Source of the DNA: Dendrophyllia cribrosa
Lineage: Eukaryota; Cnidaria; Anthozoa; Scleractinia; Dendrophylliidae
DNA: 64,000 bases
Direction: 5' to 3'
Assembly: GCA_024195265.1 (NCBI GenBank)
Contig: JAJLRJ010000005.1
Span: 21,706,355-21,770,354, forward strand
The notes under the pieces are model-generated. The model was given only the letters and a program-made list of their open reading frames with translations. It was not told the DNA's origin and ran no database searches. Below are positions 40,584 to 45,133 of the stretch, piece by piece. How positions within the stretch are numbered: position 1 is the stretch's first letter; every line of letters begins with the position of its first letter. The translations under genes and the position numbers were made by a program.

Positions 40584-43281
40584 CCAGTTGATATGCATGC
40601 CTATCGACAGAGTGCTCAATAGAAGAACTAGAGCGTTATAATCGAGGTAAACTGATCAACTGAAGATTCGACTTGGCATTTTATTACTAACTAGTTTCGT
40701 ACCGCACAACATGTGCAGCACTCAACGGATAAAATAGCCAAATGAAGAGTGGGACTTTTTTTAAAATAGCCAAAAGAAAAGTCCCAATTTTCATTTGGCT
40801 ATTTTATCTGATGAGTGCCGCACATGTCGAATCTTCAGTTGATCAGTTTACCTCGATTATATATATAGCTTTGCTGGTTTAGAGAATAAACCAGCAAAGA
40901 TACATTGGAGTTGGACTCTTGACCCTCACATTTTCGTTTTTATTTACGTTATTTCAAGTGTCCACGATCGCTTTAGTGATCCTCTAGCAAGCATTTTACG
41001 TTGGTTAAGGATCTGCATTGTTTGCGAGAACCCTTACAAGTTCTACGGTTATATATCTATATATATATAAACCATCACAAATGTACTGAGTATGACGAAA
41101 TCAGGCGAAAGAGAGTTTTTATGACGATTTGAATATAATAAAGGGTTTCTATGGGTAAAGTTGTTAGATAGAAGGCATTGCGCGTGCCCTCCAGCAATAT
41201 TTGTCACAAAAACGTCAGGGGCCTCAAACATGGCCGTTTTGCTTATTTCGTCATGCCCTTTTCAAGTGTGGCATTTTTAAAGGGAACCTCTACTTTTATA
41301 CCAAATTGATGTTAATTTTAACAAGTAGAAAGATTTTAGCGCACAAAAATATTTGAATATGAATATCGCCTATTTTTGCTTTTAAATTTCCCGCGCAATG
41401 CCATTATGAATTTTTATGAGGTTAAATGGTCACCTCTATTGTTAAGAATCGACGTTATTTTGTAACTTGGCAACCATGTGACGTCATAAAAATTCAAAAT
41501 AGCGGCGCGCCGGAAATTTAAAGCGAAAATAGGTGATATGCATGTCCAATCGTTTTATACACTAAAACTGTATTTTACATTCGTTATCACAATAATTACA
41601 ATTTAAACTTTATTCTCATCAATTTAACATCATTTTGTTATAACAGTAGAGGTTCCCTTTAATGTTATAGTCCATAATTATTTGGTCGACAAAGGGTGAC
41701 TTGGCCATGGAACTGAATGGGAACTATTATATTATATTTTAATGATTGTTGTAATTAAGTATGTGTTGTTATTTTGTTAAGCCCCATGCGTACGAGCAAG
41801 TTATCAGACACTTTCCTTAGAAAGTCCAGTGCACGGCAACAACTTTTCTTCGGCAAATTGTCTGATTTTCCACAAAACTTTGAAAAATCTCTTTCCCCGA
41901 TATAGGAGCATATTTCAAATGTTTCCAGTACGTTACTTCTTAATCAGCACACCAGACTTTTCACTGAGGAAATGTGTCATCTGCACGAGCCATAAATGTT
42001 GAGGGGACTTTTCTTTTGCTCCTTTGTGTTATGTTAACTGAATTTTATGTTAACGTTTTACAAATAGATGTCCACGAGATACAGCCATGCAGTACACGTA
42101 CTATTCTACCCGGAGTTTTCAACATATTATTATCCCAGCGTTCAGATTCTTCAACGATTACGACGTGGTTTACTTTCACTGCGAGTTGTTGGCTTGTTAC
42201 CGATACAATTCTAATTCCAGGTAGGTTTAGTAAGATGTCAAAAAACATATTGCACATATTACTTCGACTTATTCTTAAGCGAAAAAAGAACACTAAATGG
42301 ACAACCGAACAATTTACAGATGCAGCAACAGTTGTTTAAACAGCAAAAGGAGAAAGAGGAGAGACGTCAACCGCGACGAGTTGAAACAAGAAGACAGCAC
42401 TACCAGATATCTTCTCACGAGTGGTCCCATAATGAAGAAAAGTGAGAACACAAAGAAAAATGAAAACGGAGGTAGATAACCAAAATTCTGTTTATAAATA
42501 ATCAAGTCTGCTTAAGTGTTTTAGGTTGCTGACAAACTACATTACTTGAAGCATAAAGTAAACAGGGTATTACCAATTAATCTGAATGAGATACTGTTCC
42601 TTCCTACCAACCTCCGTTTGTAGAGCCCTGCATGTTATAAGTCATTGAAACAGTTAGGTCTGCAGGTGATTGGACCATCTCGCGATGTCCTTGGTTATGG
42701 GCCGGCAAAATGCCAGGTGCCAAACGATTACTTGTGGCTTGTTAAACCTGAGGGCTCCATTGTAAACTTTTGTGGGTAAAGTTGATGGAGAAACATGTCC
42801 ATCAACGGAATAAGGCAATGCTTCTTCTACGAAAACAGCATCTGACAATCGCCGGCAGTGTAGTAGTTTAACCATTATTTCTTCTACATTCATACTTCGA
42901 TTATTGCTTTTTTAGAATTATTCCGATGTTCAAATTCTGCCATTCATGATGATATTTTTTCAGAAAATCGTCAAATAATAGCGTCCGTTGCTATTTACTA
43001 TTGTTTCTCTACACATCTGATGGAAGTGCGTTTTTCTTTTGTTCCTAGACACTGGTCAAAGTAAACAAGCTGCTCTGATTGGTGGGGCAGCAGCTGCTGG
43101 TGGATTTGGTCTGATTGCAGTCGTAGCACTGGCTGTTTTATTTGTCAAGTACCGCATTGCACGGCGATTAATGAACAGGAACAAGACCGGGGATCTGTAC
43201 ACCACCAAGGAGCAGCAGATGAGCCGAAAAAACGCTTACATCCAGGAGGATGACATGATCGAAAAGGAAGACTCCTTCTAG
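12887..43281 (+). CDS. EMI-EGF-ZP type I membrane protein gene (14 exons identified; first exon missing)
   Basis: Fourteen exons join in one frame: 12887-13012, 13612-13724, 14073-14171, 24098-24151, 25927-25983, 32456-32509, 35011-35082, 38174-38296, 38485-38596, 39076-39314, 39529-39754, 42068-42220, 42320-42471 and 43049-43281. Visible exons give 604 residues plus a stop. Order: EMI-like domain, EGF, four short Ser/Thr/Pro linkers, Ca-binding-type EGF, ZP-N, ZP-C, basic KRRKRR cleavage site, membrane segment, about 45-residue tail. ZP modules polymerise outside the cell after furin-type cleavage, so the product is probably a secreted or surface matrix protein; coral skeletal and gastrodermal ZP proteins are comparable. 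The start of the first visible exon is phase 2, so at least one upstream exon with the signal peptide is missing; I could not find it between 8.5 and 12.9 kb. No stop or frameshift occurs in the join. Introns reach 9.9 kb because of transposons. Exon calls rest on splice sites and domain fit, not transcripts. Confidence 0.82.
13013..13611 (+). other. intron 1 of the visible ZP gene
   Basis: Apart from splice signals and a T-rich tract before the acceptor, nothing recognisable is seen. Confidence 0.6.
13612..13724 (+). CDS. ZP gene exon: C-terminal half of EMI-like domain
   Basis: Encodes [17 protein letters not shown] followed by [19 protein letters not shown]. The CC-x-GW...C block is the EMI hallmark (usually CCPGW). 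The acceptor is CAAAG with a T-rich tract upstream; the donor GTACAC is weak but keeps phase with exons on both sides. The 63-codon ORF that starts inside this exon is a read-through artefact. Confidence 0.68.
14073..14171 (+). CDS. ZP gene exon: EGF-like domain
   Basis: A phase 1-1 exon between TATATTAG and GTATTA. Six cysteines are spaced as in a laminin/tenascin-type [15 protein letters not shown], then [15 protein letters not shown] followed by EGF is a common order in extracellular proteins such as the MEGF group. Confidence 0.88.
14172..14903 (+). other. start of large intron, no gene
   Basis: AT-rich. 14,460-14,600 holds repeated CGTTCAACA/TGTTGAAC motifs in both orientations (a small foldback). 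The Lys/Glu-rich ORF at 14,590-14,877 is probably chance. Confidence 0.45.
14904..14950. repeat. (TA)n microsatellite
   Basis: TA dinucleotide tract directly next to the inverted repeat that begins at about 14,951. Confidence 0.95.
14951..15271. repeat. inverted repeat, arms about 80-90 bp
   Basis: Left arm near 14,951-15,030 (ACTGTATAGGATAAAGTCAG ... GGTGCGATCTTCAGACAGAC) is mirrored near 15,183-15,271 (GTCTGAAGATCGCACC ... TGACTTTATCCTATACAGT). The loop is about 150 bp and AT-rich. Probably a foldback MITE. Confidence 0.8.
15345..15720. mobile_element. two head-to-head SINE copies forming a palindrome
   Basis: 15,345-15,521 and 15,554-15,720 are near-perfect inverted copies of a sequence containing TGGATCACCAACTTATTCCC and CATCAACAAAGAAAT. 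The centre holds a tRNA-like B box (GGGTTCCATTCCC, GTGGTTCTGACCGG). It is the same family as 15,844-15,965, 22,914-23,573 and 40,090-40,480. Confidence 0.75.
15844..15965 (+). mobile_element. tRNA-derived SINE, short copy
   Basis: A box-like TGGCTCAGTAGTCTAGTGG and B box GGGTTCGATTCCC are followed by the family tail TTTCACTCATTTCTTTGTTG. The body is truncated. Confidence 0.75.
15973..17335 (+). mobile_element. non-autonomous element with AGCGGAGCTC end
   Basis: Starts AGCGGAGCTCTCGCC, followed at once by a strong GC hairpin (GCCGGGCCGAAGGCCCGGC). Much of the interior (for example 16,870-17,330) is matched in reverse orientation at 43,766-44,958, and an internally deleted relative lies at 19,425-19,719. 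The end of this copy runs into a LINE fragment. No transposase ORF is present. Confidence 0.65.
16592..16788. mobile_element. foldback MITE nested in the AGCGGAGCTC element
   Basis: Arms starting ATAGGCCATTTGCACGATG and containing GACTACAACTACCAGAATTC are mirrored by GATTCTGGTAGTTGTAGTC ... CATCGTGCAAATGGCCTAT. The related element at 43.8-45.0 kb lacks this insert, so it arrived later. Confidence 0.75.
17343..18655 (+). pseudogene. L1/Tx1-type LINE reverse transcriptase fragment, decayed
   Basis: Translated pieces in shifting frames give a recognisable [23 protein letters not shown] (fingers), [30 protein letters not shown], then a degraded palm [21 protein letters not shown] and RQYADNSTC, where the YADD motif is altered to YADN. 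The C-terminal [19 protein letters not shown] (18,540-18,650) is typical of this group. Stops and frameshifts are frequent, so the copy is dead. It abuts a poly-G tract that starts the next element. Confidence 0.78.
18661..19132 (+). mobile_element. second copy of the 9.3-kb-type short transposon, with poly-G end
   Basis: Opens with 36 G residues running into GGTACTTTGCAA and ends GGGAGTACCCCCCC. The interior shares GGGACTCTGAGACCC, CTATACTAGACCATTTT and CCCTTCACAGCGGTATATAC with 9,311-9,855. The ends are inverted (GGGGTACT and AGTACCCC). A clean target duplication was not seen because the homopolymers blur the borders. Confidence 0.75.
19425..19719 (+). mobile_element. internally deleted derivative of the AGCGGAGCTC element
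   Basis: Contains matches to 16,218-16,310 (GTGTTTAGCGGAGAAAAC) and to 17,160-17,330 (TGCTTCCGACCTTTCACC), with the middle missing. It ends GAGAGCTCCGCT, the inverse of the family's AGCGGAGCTCTC start. Confidence 0.7.
19882..20062. mobile_element. foldback MITE
   Basis: Inverted arms of about 75 bp: ATTCATAAATGGCGGC ... ATGCTAATCAGCCTACC ... against GGTAGGCTGATCAGCATG ... GCCGCCATTTATGAAT. Short central loop. No coding capacity. Confidence 0.8.
20141..20203. repeat. (TA)n microsatellite
   Basis: About 30 TA dinucleotides. Tyr-Ile ORFs across it are artefacts. Confidence 0.95.
20371..20394 (-). ncRNA. hammerhead-ribozyme-like core in PLE 3' end (copy 1)
   Basis: Minus-strand CTGATGA (20,394-20,388), stem II GGTC/GACC with a GAGT loop, then GAAA (20,374-20,371). 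This matches the hammerhead consensus CUGANGA-stem II-GAAA. Short hammerheads in PLEs are documented. Stem III and the cleavage triplet were not confirmed here. Confidence 0.62.
20923..21327 (-). pseudogene. PLE GIY-YIG endonuclease segment, separated from RT by one stop
   Basis: The frame reads [34 protein letters not shown] and RFRNHKS, and ends at 20,923. VIYLVHC ... QYVGST is the GIY-YIG signature with the Penelope-specific CxxC insertion. It is in the same frame as the upstream RT ORF, split only by TAA at 21,327-21,325, so it is one damaged polyprotein rather than a separate gene. In PLEs this nuclease nicks target DNA. Confidence 0.8.
21328..22130 (-). pseudogene. PLE reverse transcriptase C-terminal part, frameshifted
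   Basis: An open frame of 251 codons covers the PLE thumb region: [50 protein letters not shown], and a Cys-rich [12 protein letters not shown] linker to the nuclease. Just upstream, in another frame, lies the catalytic motif C as [12 protein letters not shown] (about 22,030-22,060) preceded by [18 protein letters not shown] single frameshift near 22,000-22,015 therefore separates motif C from the thumb. Motif A and everything N-terminal is absent: the copy is 5'-truncated at the inverted junction. Confidence 0.82.
22797..22820 (+). ncRNA. hammerhead-ribozyme-like core in PLE 3' end (copy 2)
   Basis: CTGATGA at 22,797-22,803, stem II GGTC/GACC (22,805-08 with 22,813-16) closed by a GAGA loop, and GAAA at 22,817-22,820. 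Same core as the minus copy at 20.38 kb, differing only in the loop. All core residues I can check are intact. Confidence 0.66.
22914..23573. mobile_element. tRNA-derived SINE pair in inverted orientation
   Basis: 23,021-23,212 and 23,387-23,573 are close inverted copies. Each holds a tRNA-like head: TGGCCTAGTGG (A box) and GGGTTCAACTCCC (B box), flanked by CACTTTTTCACTCATAATC and CTCCCAAGAGCTTTCCAC. The TGGATCACCAACCTATTCTC block occurs twice in the same orientation (about 22,967 and 23,346), and the spacer holds TTAGGATCGCGTCACTTTAC. ORFs reading [16 protein letters not shown] are antisense tRNA sequence, not proteins. Confidence 0.82.
23574..23636. repeat. (TA)n microsatellite
   Basis: TA tract at the tail of the SINE pair, where the family consensus continues TCTATATATA. 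Confidence 0.95.
24098..24151 (+). CDS. ZP gene exon: Ser/Thr/Pro linker, duplicate copy A
   Basis: A 54-bp phase 1-1 exon between TTTTGCAG and GTAAGA, encoding [18 protein letters not shown]. It is identical in predicted protein to the exon at 32,456-32,509. The linker may be O-glycosylated (inference). Confidence 0.75.
24241..24560. repeat. inverted repeat downstream of linker exon, copy A
   Basis: Arms of about 70 bp: CTTTGATTAAACGTTGTCAC ... CTACGCGACCAGACCGAAA at 24,250-24,303, mirrored at about 24,498-24,552. The loop is about 190 bp. Copy B carries an inverted repeat at the same place but with different arm sequence. Confidence 0.8.
24575..24632. repeat. (CA)n microsatellite, copy A
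   Basis: CA dinucleotide tract at the position that also holds a CA tract in copy B (32,912-32,963). Confidence 0.95.
25284..25926 (+). other. intron, nothing recognised
   Basis: AT-rich intronic DNA between duplication copy A and the next linker exon. Confidence 0.5.
25927..25983 (+). CDS. ZP gene exon: Ser/Thr-rich linker
   Basis: A 57-bp phase 1-1 exon (acceptor TTTTAACAG, donor GTAAGT) encoding [19 protein letters not shown]. Confidence 0.68.
25984..27157 (+). other. intron with poly-G tract
   Basis: No exon recognised. A G-rich run lies at about 26,928-26,964. The ORFs at 26,548-26,867 (minus) show no family features. Confidence 0.5.
27158..27230 (+). repeat. segmental duplication copy B, left fragment
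   Basis: Matches about 23,655-23,720 of copy A (GAAATCAGTCGCGGATACAA, CCACCCCAGCCCT). It is split from the rest of copy B (from 32,075) by a 4.8-kb transposon nest. Confidence 0.75.
27360..27905 (+). pseudogene. LINE 3' end (non-LTR ORF2 C-terminus), frameshifted
   Basis: Frame 1 (27,360-27,555) reads [16 protein letters not shown] ... [14 protein letters not shown] frameshift near 27,555 moves it to a frame reading [20 protein letters not shown] then [11 protein letters not shown], ending in a stop after NRQSMLV (about 27,825). The CxxC-x-ED-E-HFLF-C block is the C-terminal zinc-knuckle of many LINE ORF2 proteins. A TTG-rich tail follows (27,826-27,930). Confidence 0.75.
27931..28549 (+). 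other. AT-rich interior of outer nested element
   Basis: No gene or conserved motif recognised. Confidence 0.45.
29332..30477 (+). repeat. two direct copies of a ~105-bp sequence inside the inner element
   Basis: 29,332-29,440 and 30,375-30,477 share ATTGTTCAATCGGCA, CGCTGAAAAACTCATAAAA and TTCCCCGTGAAATGT, then ATCGTTCGTGACCTTG. The ~935-bp spacer has GATGGCGGATCCAAG repeats (about 29,540-29,575), several ATGACGTCA motifs, a C-run (30,117-30,134) and GCGTACCGCGTA repeats (30,190-30,320). Confidence 0.75.
30190..30320 (+). repeat. GCGTACCGCGTA repeats
   Basis: Three blocks of CGACTGCGTACCGCGTA or variants, each followed by GGCAAGAAAA or CAGAC. Strongly palindromic (TACGCGGTACGC). Confidence 0.75.
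30481..30882 (+). CDS. possible ORF in the inner transposon, 133 codons, unrecognised
   Basis: [20 protein letters not shown] ... ends DWTKRFFHA. Mixed, protein-like composition, no motif I can name and no catalytic triad. It lies in the right part of the Harbinger-type element, where an accessory or transposase remnant would be expected. Could be chance. Confidence 0.25.
   Translation: MLPATNKFELGIIHLRANIEEANGSENVLWKDMDGERCIQIQAHLSYDDNAGRTLLKIIVTNKKSRWAVRAYEIYAPVGSYQKSNERGFASEIQQAREITTYNVAKSMSNTARVRCPIALRNICDWTKRFFHA
31681..31850. mobile_element. small foldback element
   Basis: Arms ACAAATTCGGCTAGGGTACC ... AATTCAAACCTT and AAGGTTTGAATTGGGTAC ... AGCCGAATTTGT are inverted around a ~90-bp loop. 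It sits immediately outside the TGGCTGCGG MITE. Confidence 0.75.
32456..32509 (+). CDS. ZP gene exon: Ser/Thr/Pro linker, duplicate copy B
   Basis: A 54-bp phase 1-1 exon (acceptor TTTTGCAG, donor GTAAGA) encoding the same 18 residues as copy A. Both phases and both splice sites are intact, so the two copies could be used together or alternatively. Confidence 0.75.
32597..32905. repeat. inverted repeat downstream of linker exon, copy B
   Basis: Arms CACCAAATTGAAGAAACG ... GAAAAGCATAAACCATGAAC (32,603-32,655) and the inverse at about 32,839-32,891. Position relative to the exon matches copy A, but the arm sequence differs apart from an AAACGTTG core. Confidence 0.82.
32912..32963. repeat. (AC)n microsatellite, copy B
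   Basis: Dinucleotide tract paralogous to 24,575-24,632. Confidence 0.95.
33604..34446 (+). other. intron, nothing recognised
   Basis: No exon or repeat family recognised. Short ORFs (for example 34,036-34,227) lack supporting features. Confidence 0.45.
34447..34614. mobile_element. foldback MITE with ~70-bp arms
   Basis: AATAGACCATTTTCGATATA ... CTCCGAGGCTTGGGG ... AAACAAAAGAAAT is mirrored by ATTTCTTTTGTTTTATT ... CCCAAGCCTCGGAG ... ACTGGTCTATT, with a short loop. Confidence 0.88.
35011..35082 (+). CDS. ZP gene exon: Pro/Thr-rich linker
   Basis: A 72-bp phase 1-1 exon (acceptor CTCCCTTCAG, donor GTAAGA) encoding [16 protein letters not shown] then PTTTRLPL. Mucin-like composition. Confidence 0.72.
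   Translation, partial: RRHFQQAQHYLQPCQFQQRQDCH
35146..35482 (+). mobile_element. short TIR element with G/C homopolymer ends and 9-bp target duplication
   Basis: Starts in a C-run then GGGGGGGGAACTCCCATATA, AAAGTGACGGGGTGCTCGTC; ends GACGAGCACCCCCGTCA ... ATATGGGAGTCCCCC, giving TIRs of about 40 bp. Flanks GGGGTAACT (35,137-45) and GAGGTAACT (35,483-91) look like a 9-bp duplication with one mismatch. The interior has five CCCTAA(A/G)(A/C)GGTAC motifs. Ends and duplication length resemble the 9.3-kb element. Confidence 0.8.
35492..36503 (+). other. intron, nothing recognised
   Basis: AT-rich. The overlapping ORFs at 35,526-35,828 on both strands and 35,849-36,121 lack family features. Confidence 0.45.
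36507..37326 (+). mobile_element. Harbinger-type element with AGCCTGGTTCTCATATG ends, TAA duplication
   Basis: Ends AGCCTGGTTCTCATATG and CATATGAGAACCAGGCT are perfect inverses, flanked by TAA at 36,504-06 and 37,327-29. GCCGGC-rich inner repeats (TGCCGGCG, CCGCCGGC) recur in both arms. It carries a MADF-type ORF. A related MITE with the same terminal motif is at 53,620-53,930. Confidence 0.88.
36803..37150 (+). CDS. MADF (Myb/SANT-like) domain protein of a Harbinger-type element
   Basis: From the ATG at 36,803: 115 residues beginning [11 protein letters not shown]. The MADF-like core is [36 protein letters not shown] (Trp-centred helix), [19 protein letters not shown] and [14 protein letters not shown]/Harbinger elements encode a separate Myb/MADF DNA-binding ORF alongside the DDE nuclease; here only the DNA-binding partner remains, so the element would depend on a nuclease elsewhere. 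A longer frame from 36,749 starts in the element's arm and is less likely. The gene sits in an intron of the ZP gene in the same orientation. Confidence 0.68.
   Translation: MAESEEVTPEGIAISSTGNRMLMDTIRSYRAIYEKGCHEYKDQRVKKNSWHAVANTLKIDVASAQQRYNVNIRTNVFKYIRSLNGKSGSGRDDLVNIRPDYEYLRWLCSHIHVDK
37327..37959 (+). other. intron, nothing recognised
   Basis: Contains a short GCACGTGGCGCGTGGCACGTGG stretch (37,617-37,640) with overlapping CACGTG E-box-like words, but no gene. Confidence 0.4.
37968..38070. repeat. palindrome, about 45-bp arms
   Basis: TATTCATCTCGGCCTCGCCG, AATATGAGCTGATATATAACC, then the inverse GGTTATATATATCAGCTCAT ... CGAGGATGAATA-type arm. Likely a foldback MITE just upstream of the EGF exon. 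Confidence 0.8.
38174..38296 (+). CDS. ZP gene exon: calcium-binding-type EGF domain
   Basis: A phase 1-1 exon, acceptor TTCATAG, donor GTAAGT. It encodes [33 protein letters not shown] and NNLTCV. The DxDEC start and the SFYC aromatic/Cys spacing match the EGF-CA family. An EGF-CA directly before a ZP domain is a common arrangement. Confidence 0.92.
38485..38596 (+). CDS. ZP gene exon: start of ZP-N
   Basis: Acceptor TTTTAG. It encodes [37 protein letters not shown]. The first ZP-N cysteine lies in VTC and the second in SSC. The reading-frame match to the next exon requires two carried bases: a GC donor (CAG|GCAAAG, 38,597) gives [11 protein letters not shown]; a poor GT donor (GAT|GTCTCG, 38,606) would add three residues. 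Confidence 0.8.
39076..39314 (+). CDS. ZP gene exon: ZP-N second half
   Basis: Acceptor TTGACAG, donor GTACTG. It encodes [35 protein letters not shown], then [18 protein letters not shown] and LPFYCSY are the conserved ZP-N cysteine blocks. N-x-T/S sequons are visible (NST, NET). Confidence 0.92.
39529..39754 (+). CDS. ZP gene exon: ZP linker and start of ZP-C
   Basis: Acceptor TTTTGTAG, donor GTAGGT. It encodes [52 protein letters not shown] and YIIIQNG. VSLNExLYVxFSV and ENCKAT are typical ZP-C strands. Frame continues into CPRD of the next exon. Confidence 0.92.
39755..40089 (+). other. start of 2.3-kb ZP-domain intron
   Basis: Nothing recognised before the SINE. Confidence 0.45.
40090..40480 (+). 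mobile_element. tRNA-derived SINE, most complete single copy
   Basis: 5' part GGGGAGTGGACTGTGAATCG and CTCCCAAGAGCTTTCCAC; tRNA-like head TGGCCTAGTGGTTAAAGC (A box) and GGGTCCAACTC (B box, one change); then TTTTCACTCATAATCTTTG, a short (TA)n tract, and an inverted TGGTGATCCAAAGATTATG tail ending in CCCTTCCCACACTAAT. It is the reference for the paired copies at 15.3-15.7 and 22.9-23.6 kb. Confidence 0.78.
40481..40575. repeat. (TA)n tracts around a GCATATCAACTGGTATA palindrome
   Basis: Two TA tracts flanking ATGCATATCAACTGGTATAT, whose inverse follows at 40,576-40,596. Confidence 0.85.
40695..40728 (-). ncRNA. degenerate hammerhead-ribozyme-like motif
   Basis: Minus strand: CCGTTGA, stem II GTGCTGCACA/TGTGCGGTAC with a short loop, then GAAA. 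Long stem II and GAAA are right, but the CUGAUGA box has two changes. Confidence 0.5.
40808..40826 (+). ncRNA. truncated hammerhead-like motif
   Basis: Intact CTGATGA at 40,808-40,814 followed by GTGCCGCACATG, the 5' side of the same stem II. The 3' side of the stem and the full GAAA are lost. Confidence 0.4.
41281..41658. mobile_element. MITE with AGGGAACCTCTAC ends and TTAA duplication
   Basis: AGGGAACCTCTACTTTTATA at the left and its inverse GTAGAGGTTCCCT at the right, flanked by TTAA at 41,277-80 and 41,659-62. TTAA targeting is typical of piggyBac-type elements; the ends do not begin with the usual CCC, so the superfamily is uncertain. 378 bp, no ORF. Confidence 0.82.
42068..42220 (+). 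CDS. ZP gene exon: ZP-C core
   Basis: Acceptor CAAATAG, donor GTAGGT. In the correct frame it encodes [48 protein letters not shown]. [16 protein letters not shown] and C.Y are the ZP-C signature. The 121-codon ORF beginning at 41,974 is in the wrong frame. Confidence 0.92.
42320..42471 (+). CDS. ZP gene exon: end of ZP-C and basic cleavage site
   Basis: Acceptor TTTACAG, donor GTAGAT. It encodes [18 protein letters not shown] then a polar stretch ending [20 protein letters not shown] is a strong furin-type consensus cleavage site, which in ZP proteins releases the ectodomain for polymerisation. Confidence 0.9.
42472..43048 (+). other. last intron of ZP gene
   Basis: A 79-codon minus ORF at 42,654-42,893 ([18 protein letters not shown] ...) has protein-like composition but no known motif. 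It may be a transposon scrap. Confidence 0.4.
43049..43281 (+). CDS. ZP gene last exon: transmembrane segment and cytoplasmic tail
   Basis: Acceptor GTTCCTAG, stop TAG at 43,279-43,281. [20 protein letters not shown] continues into [16 protein letters not shown]: a ~26-residue hydrophobic helix with Gly/Ala small-xxx-small spacing, then a basic stop-transfer. The tail (~45 residues) is acidic at its end ([12 protein letters not shown]). A damaged copy lies at 54,671-54,908. Confidence 0.93.
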
Positions 43282-43765
43282 GAAAGTTTTTATGTGAACG
43301 AATACTAACAGCTAAAACTATTCGTTTACAGAGAAAACGTTTCCTAGTTTAAACCAGTGCTTTTGTTGCTGTGGGCAATGCACTTTGGGCACGTTTCTAT
43401 ACTTCTTATATAATAACAATAAGCAAATGGAGCTAATTTTCTTGTCTTGCAATTTTGGCTCACGAAATTAACCAGTTAGGATGTCAGCAAATGTATGTTA
43501 TTTATGAGTTGTCAGTCTTTTGGAAGATGCCGTCGCCATGGAAATTTTCTAAAACAGCGACAACTGATGATAAATAAGCATAAATGTGTTGCCTCCTTAC
43601 TGGTAAACGTTAACCAAAATTACAAGACAAGGATAGCTACTGTTGATGCGTTTGTTGAGACACTAGGAAGCCACCTAATTGTTAAACATTTTCTTGTAGT
43701 AAGTTATTATTTTATCCGTGTCCAGTTATATCTTTTAATATATATAGATAGGCTGAGCCTAACAG
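43282..43765 (+). other. 3' flank of ZP gene (probable 3' UTR)
   Basis: No canonical AATAAA was seen by eye; ATAAAT/AATAAG variants occur near 43,410-43,580. The ORF 43,495-43,788 is unsupported. Confidence 0.4.
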
Positions 43766-44958
43766 CGTCGCTCTCTAAACAAGCTTAACTAAGGTGAAAC
43801 TTAACTAGAGTAAAAGGTCGGAAGCACAAGAATTAAGATTGACGACCGGTCTAGTTTTGAATTTTAGCAATTTTCAAAAACAGTATTGCGCGACCGTCTG
43901 CATAGTACATTTAGACCGTACAAAAGTTCGCAAAAAGAACTTTTTCTCCGTCTGGAATAACTAGTACGACTACTTTCCAAATAAAATACAGTTGTTGCTT
44001 GTCAAAAATTGCCGGAGAAACTGATTTTGAAATCAAAATTGCAAAAAATACACAAACATATTTGCATAAGGCCACGCGAGTGAAGTTAGAACTATATAAA
44101 ATTCAAGTCTTGTATTGTTTACATAAAATCGCTTTTCAACCTATGTAATGAATGAACAAAGACATAAAAATGGAAAACACAATCTTCTTTCGAAAAATTT
44201 TATTTAAATCTCCATAAGTTTCTGTTTAAACGCAAAACGCGAACCATTTATAGCGCATCGAGGCCGAGCTGATTGTCTTCGATGAAAGAAATCATTAAAT
44301 GACTGAATTTAAGCACGTTTTATATAACCTAATTATTTAAAATTGAAACCTTTTTAAATGCAAGCCAAAATTGCACAACATAGAACAGTAAAGTAATGAT
44401 ATTAACTAAGGTGAAAAGGGCGGAAGCACAAATTAAACTCAAAAGAGTTTAGCTGTAAACAAATGCTTCGACAATCTACTAGCTTCAATTTAAGACGAAA
44501 TCAGGTTTAAAAATATAAGCACTTAGCTCTACATTCGTCCAAAAACGCTTGATTTGCAGAGTTACGCAGCCTCAAATGCGGTGTTGACCACTGTTTGAGA
44601 AATGTGAAACCTGTCTTGAGTAGCAAACCTCGGATAAATGCCGGGAAAAACGACTTTGCAAATGGTTTTCTCGGTTAACAAACTCAACAAGAGTGTTGAG
44701 CGTACAGCTGACGTGACATTCGGCTGTGTAGCCGCGCGAAAAACAAAATTGCTAAGATCCCGGATGTTGTGTGGCGTCATACGCGCATGTTTTGCGACGT
44801 CATACGCGCCCGCGAGTTGGCCTTGCGCGACCGACTGACACATGTCACTGAGGCGCGCCCGCGAAACATTCCGCTAGCCATGACCATGAAAAATGACGGG
44901 CATAGGTTCTATGAGTATGAGGCTCCGCGCGGGCCTTCGGCCCGCAGAGCTCCGCTAA
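43766..44958 (-). mobile_element. AGCGGAGCTC element, reverse-oriented copy
   Basis: Right end GGGCCTTCGGCCC hairpin then CAGAGCTCCGCT; left end AACAGCGTCGCTCTCT. The interior is the inverse of 16,000-17,330, including the TTTTATTTAAATCTCCATAA and GAAAAGTTGTTTT-type blocks. It lacks the 197-bp MITE that interrupts the 16-kb copy. Confidence 0.75.
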
Positions 44959-45133
44959 AACGTGCACCATTCTGAATTTTCAGTATAGAGTTAGTACATG
45001 GTCGTTATTTCATATTGCTCAGTATACATAGCCTGCTTGTTGGTTGCTAGAAATGGGGAAGGACTGGGGATTCGGGAGATTGCGTGTAAAGAAAGCGAAG
45101 CGCAACGGAAGGCTTCATGAGCCTACCACTTAA

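Larger units (their letters stand above)
40600..40865. mobile_element. inverted PLE-like 3'-end fragments with hammerhead-like cores
   Basis: Outer AATCGAGGTAAACTGATCAA, CTGAAGATTCGAC is mirrored by GTCGAATCTTCAGTTGATCA, GTTTACCTCGATT. The inside has two opposed copies of TAAAATAGCCAAATGAA. Both sides hold hammerhead-like motifs (below), so this looks like two PLE terminal repeats without coding sequence. Confidence 0.6.

Noticed and set aside
41974..42339. 121-codon ORF over the ZP-C exon
   Set aside because: Wrong frame; the ZP-C reading uses the +1-shifted frame with proper splice sites.
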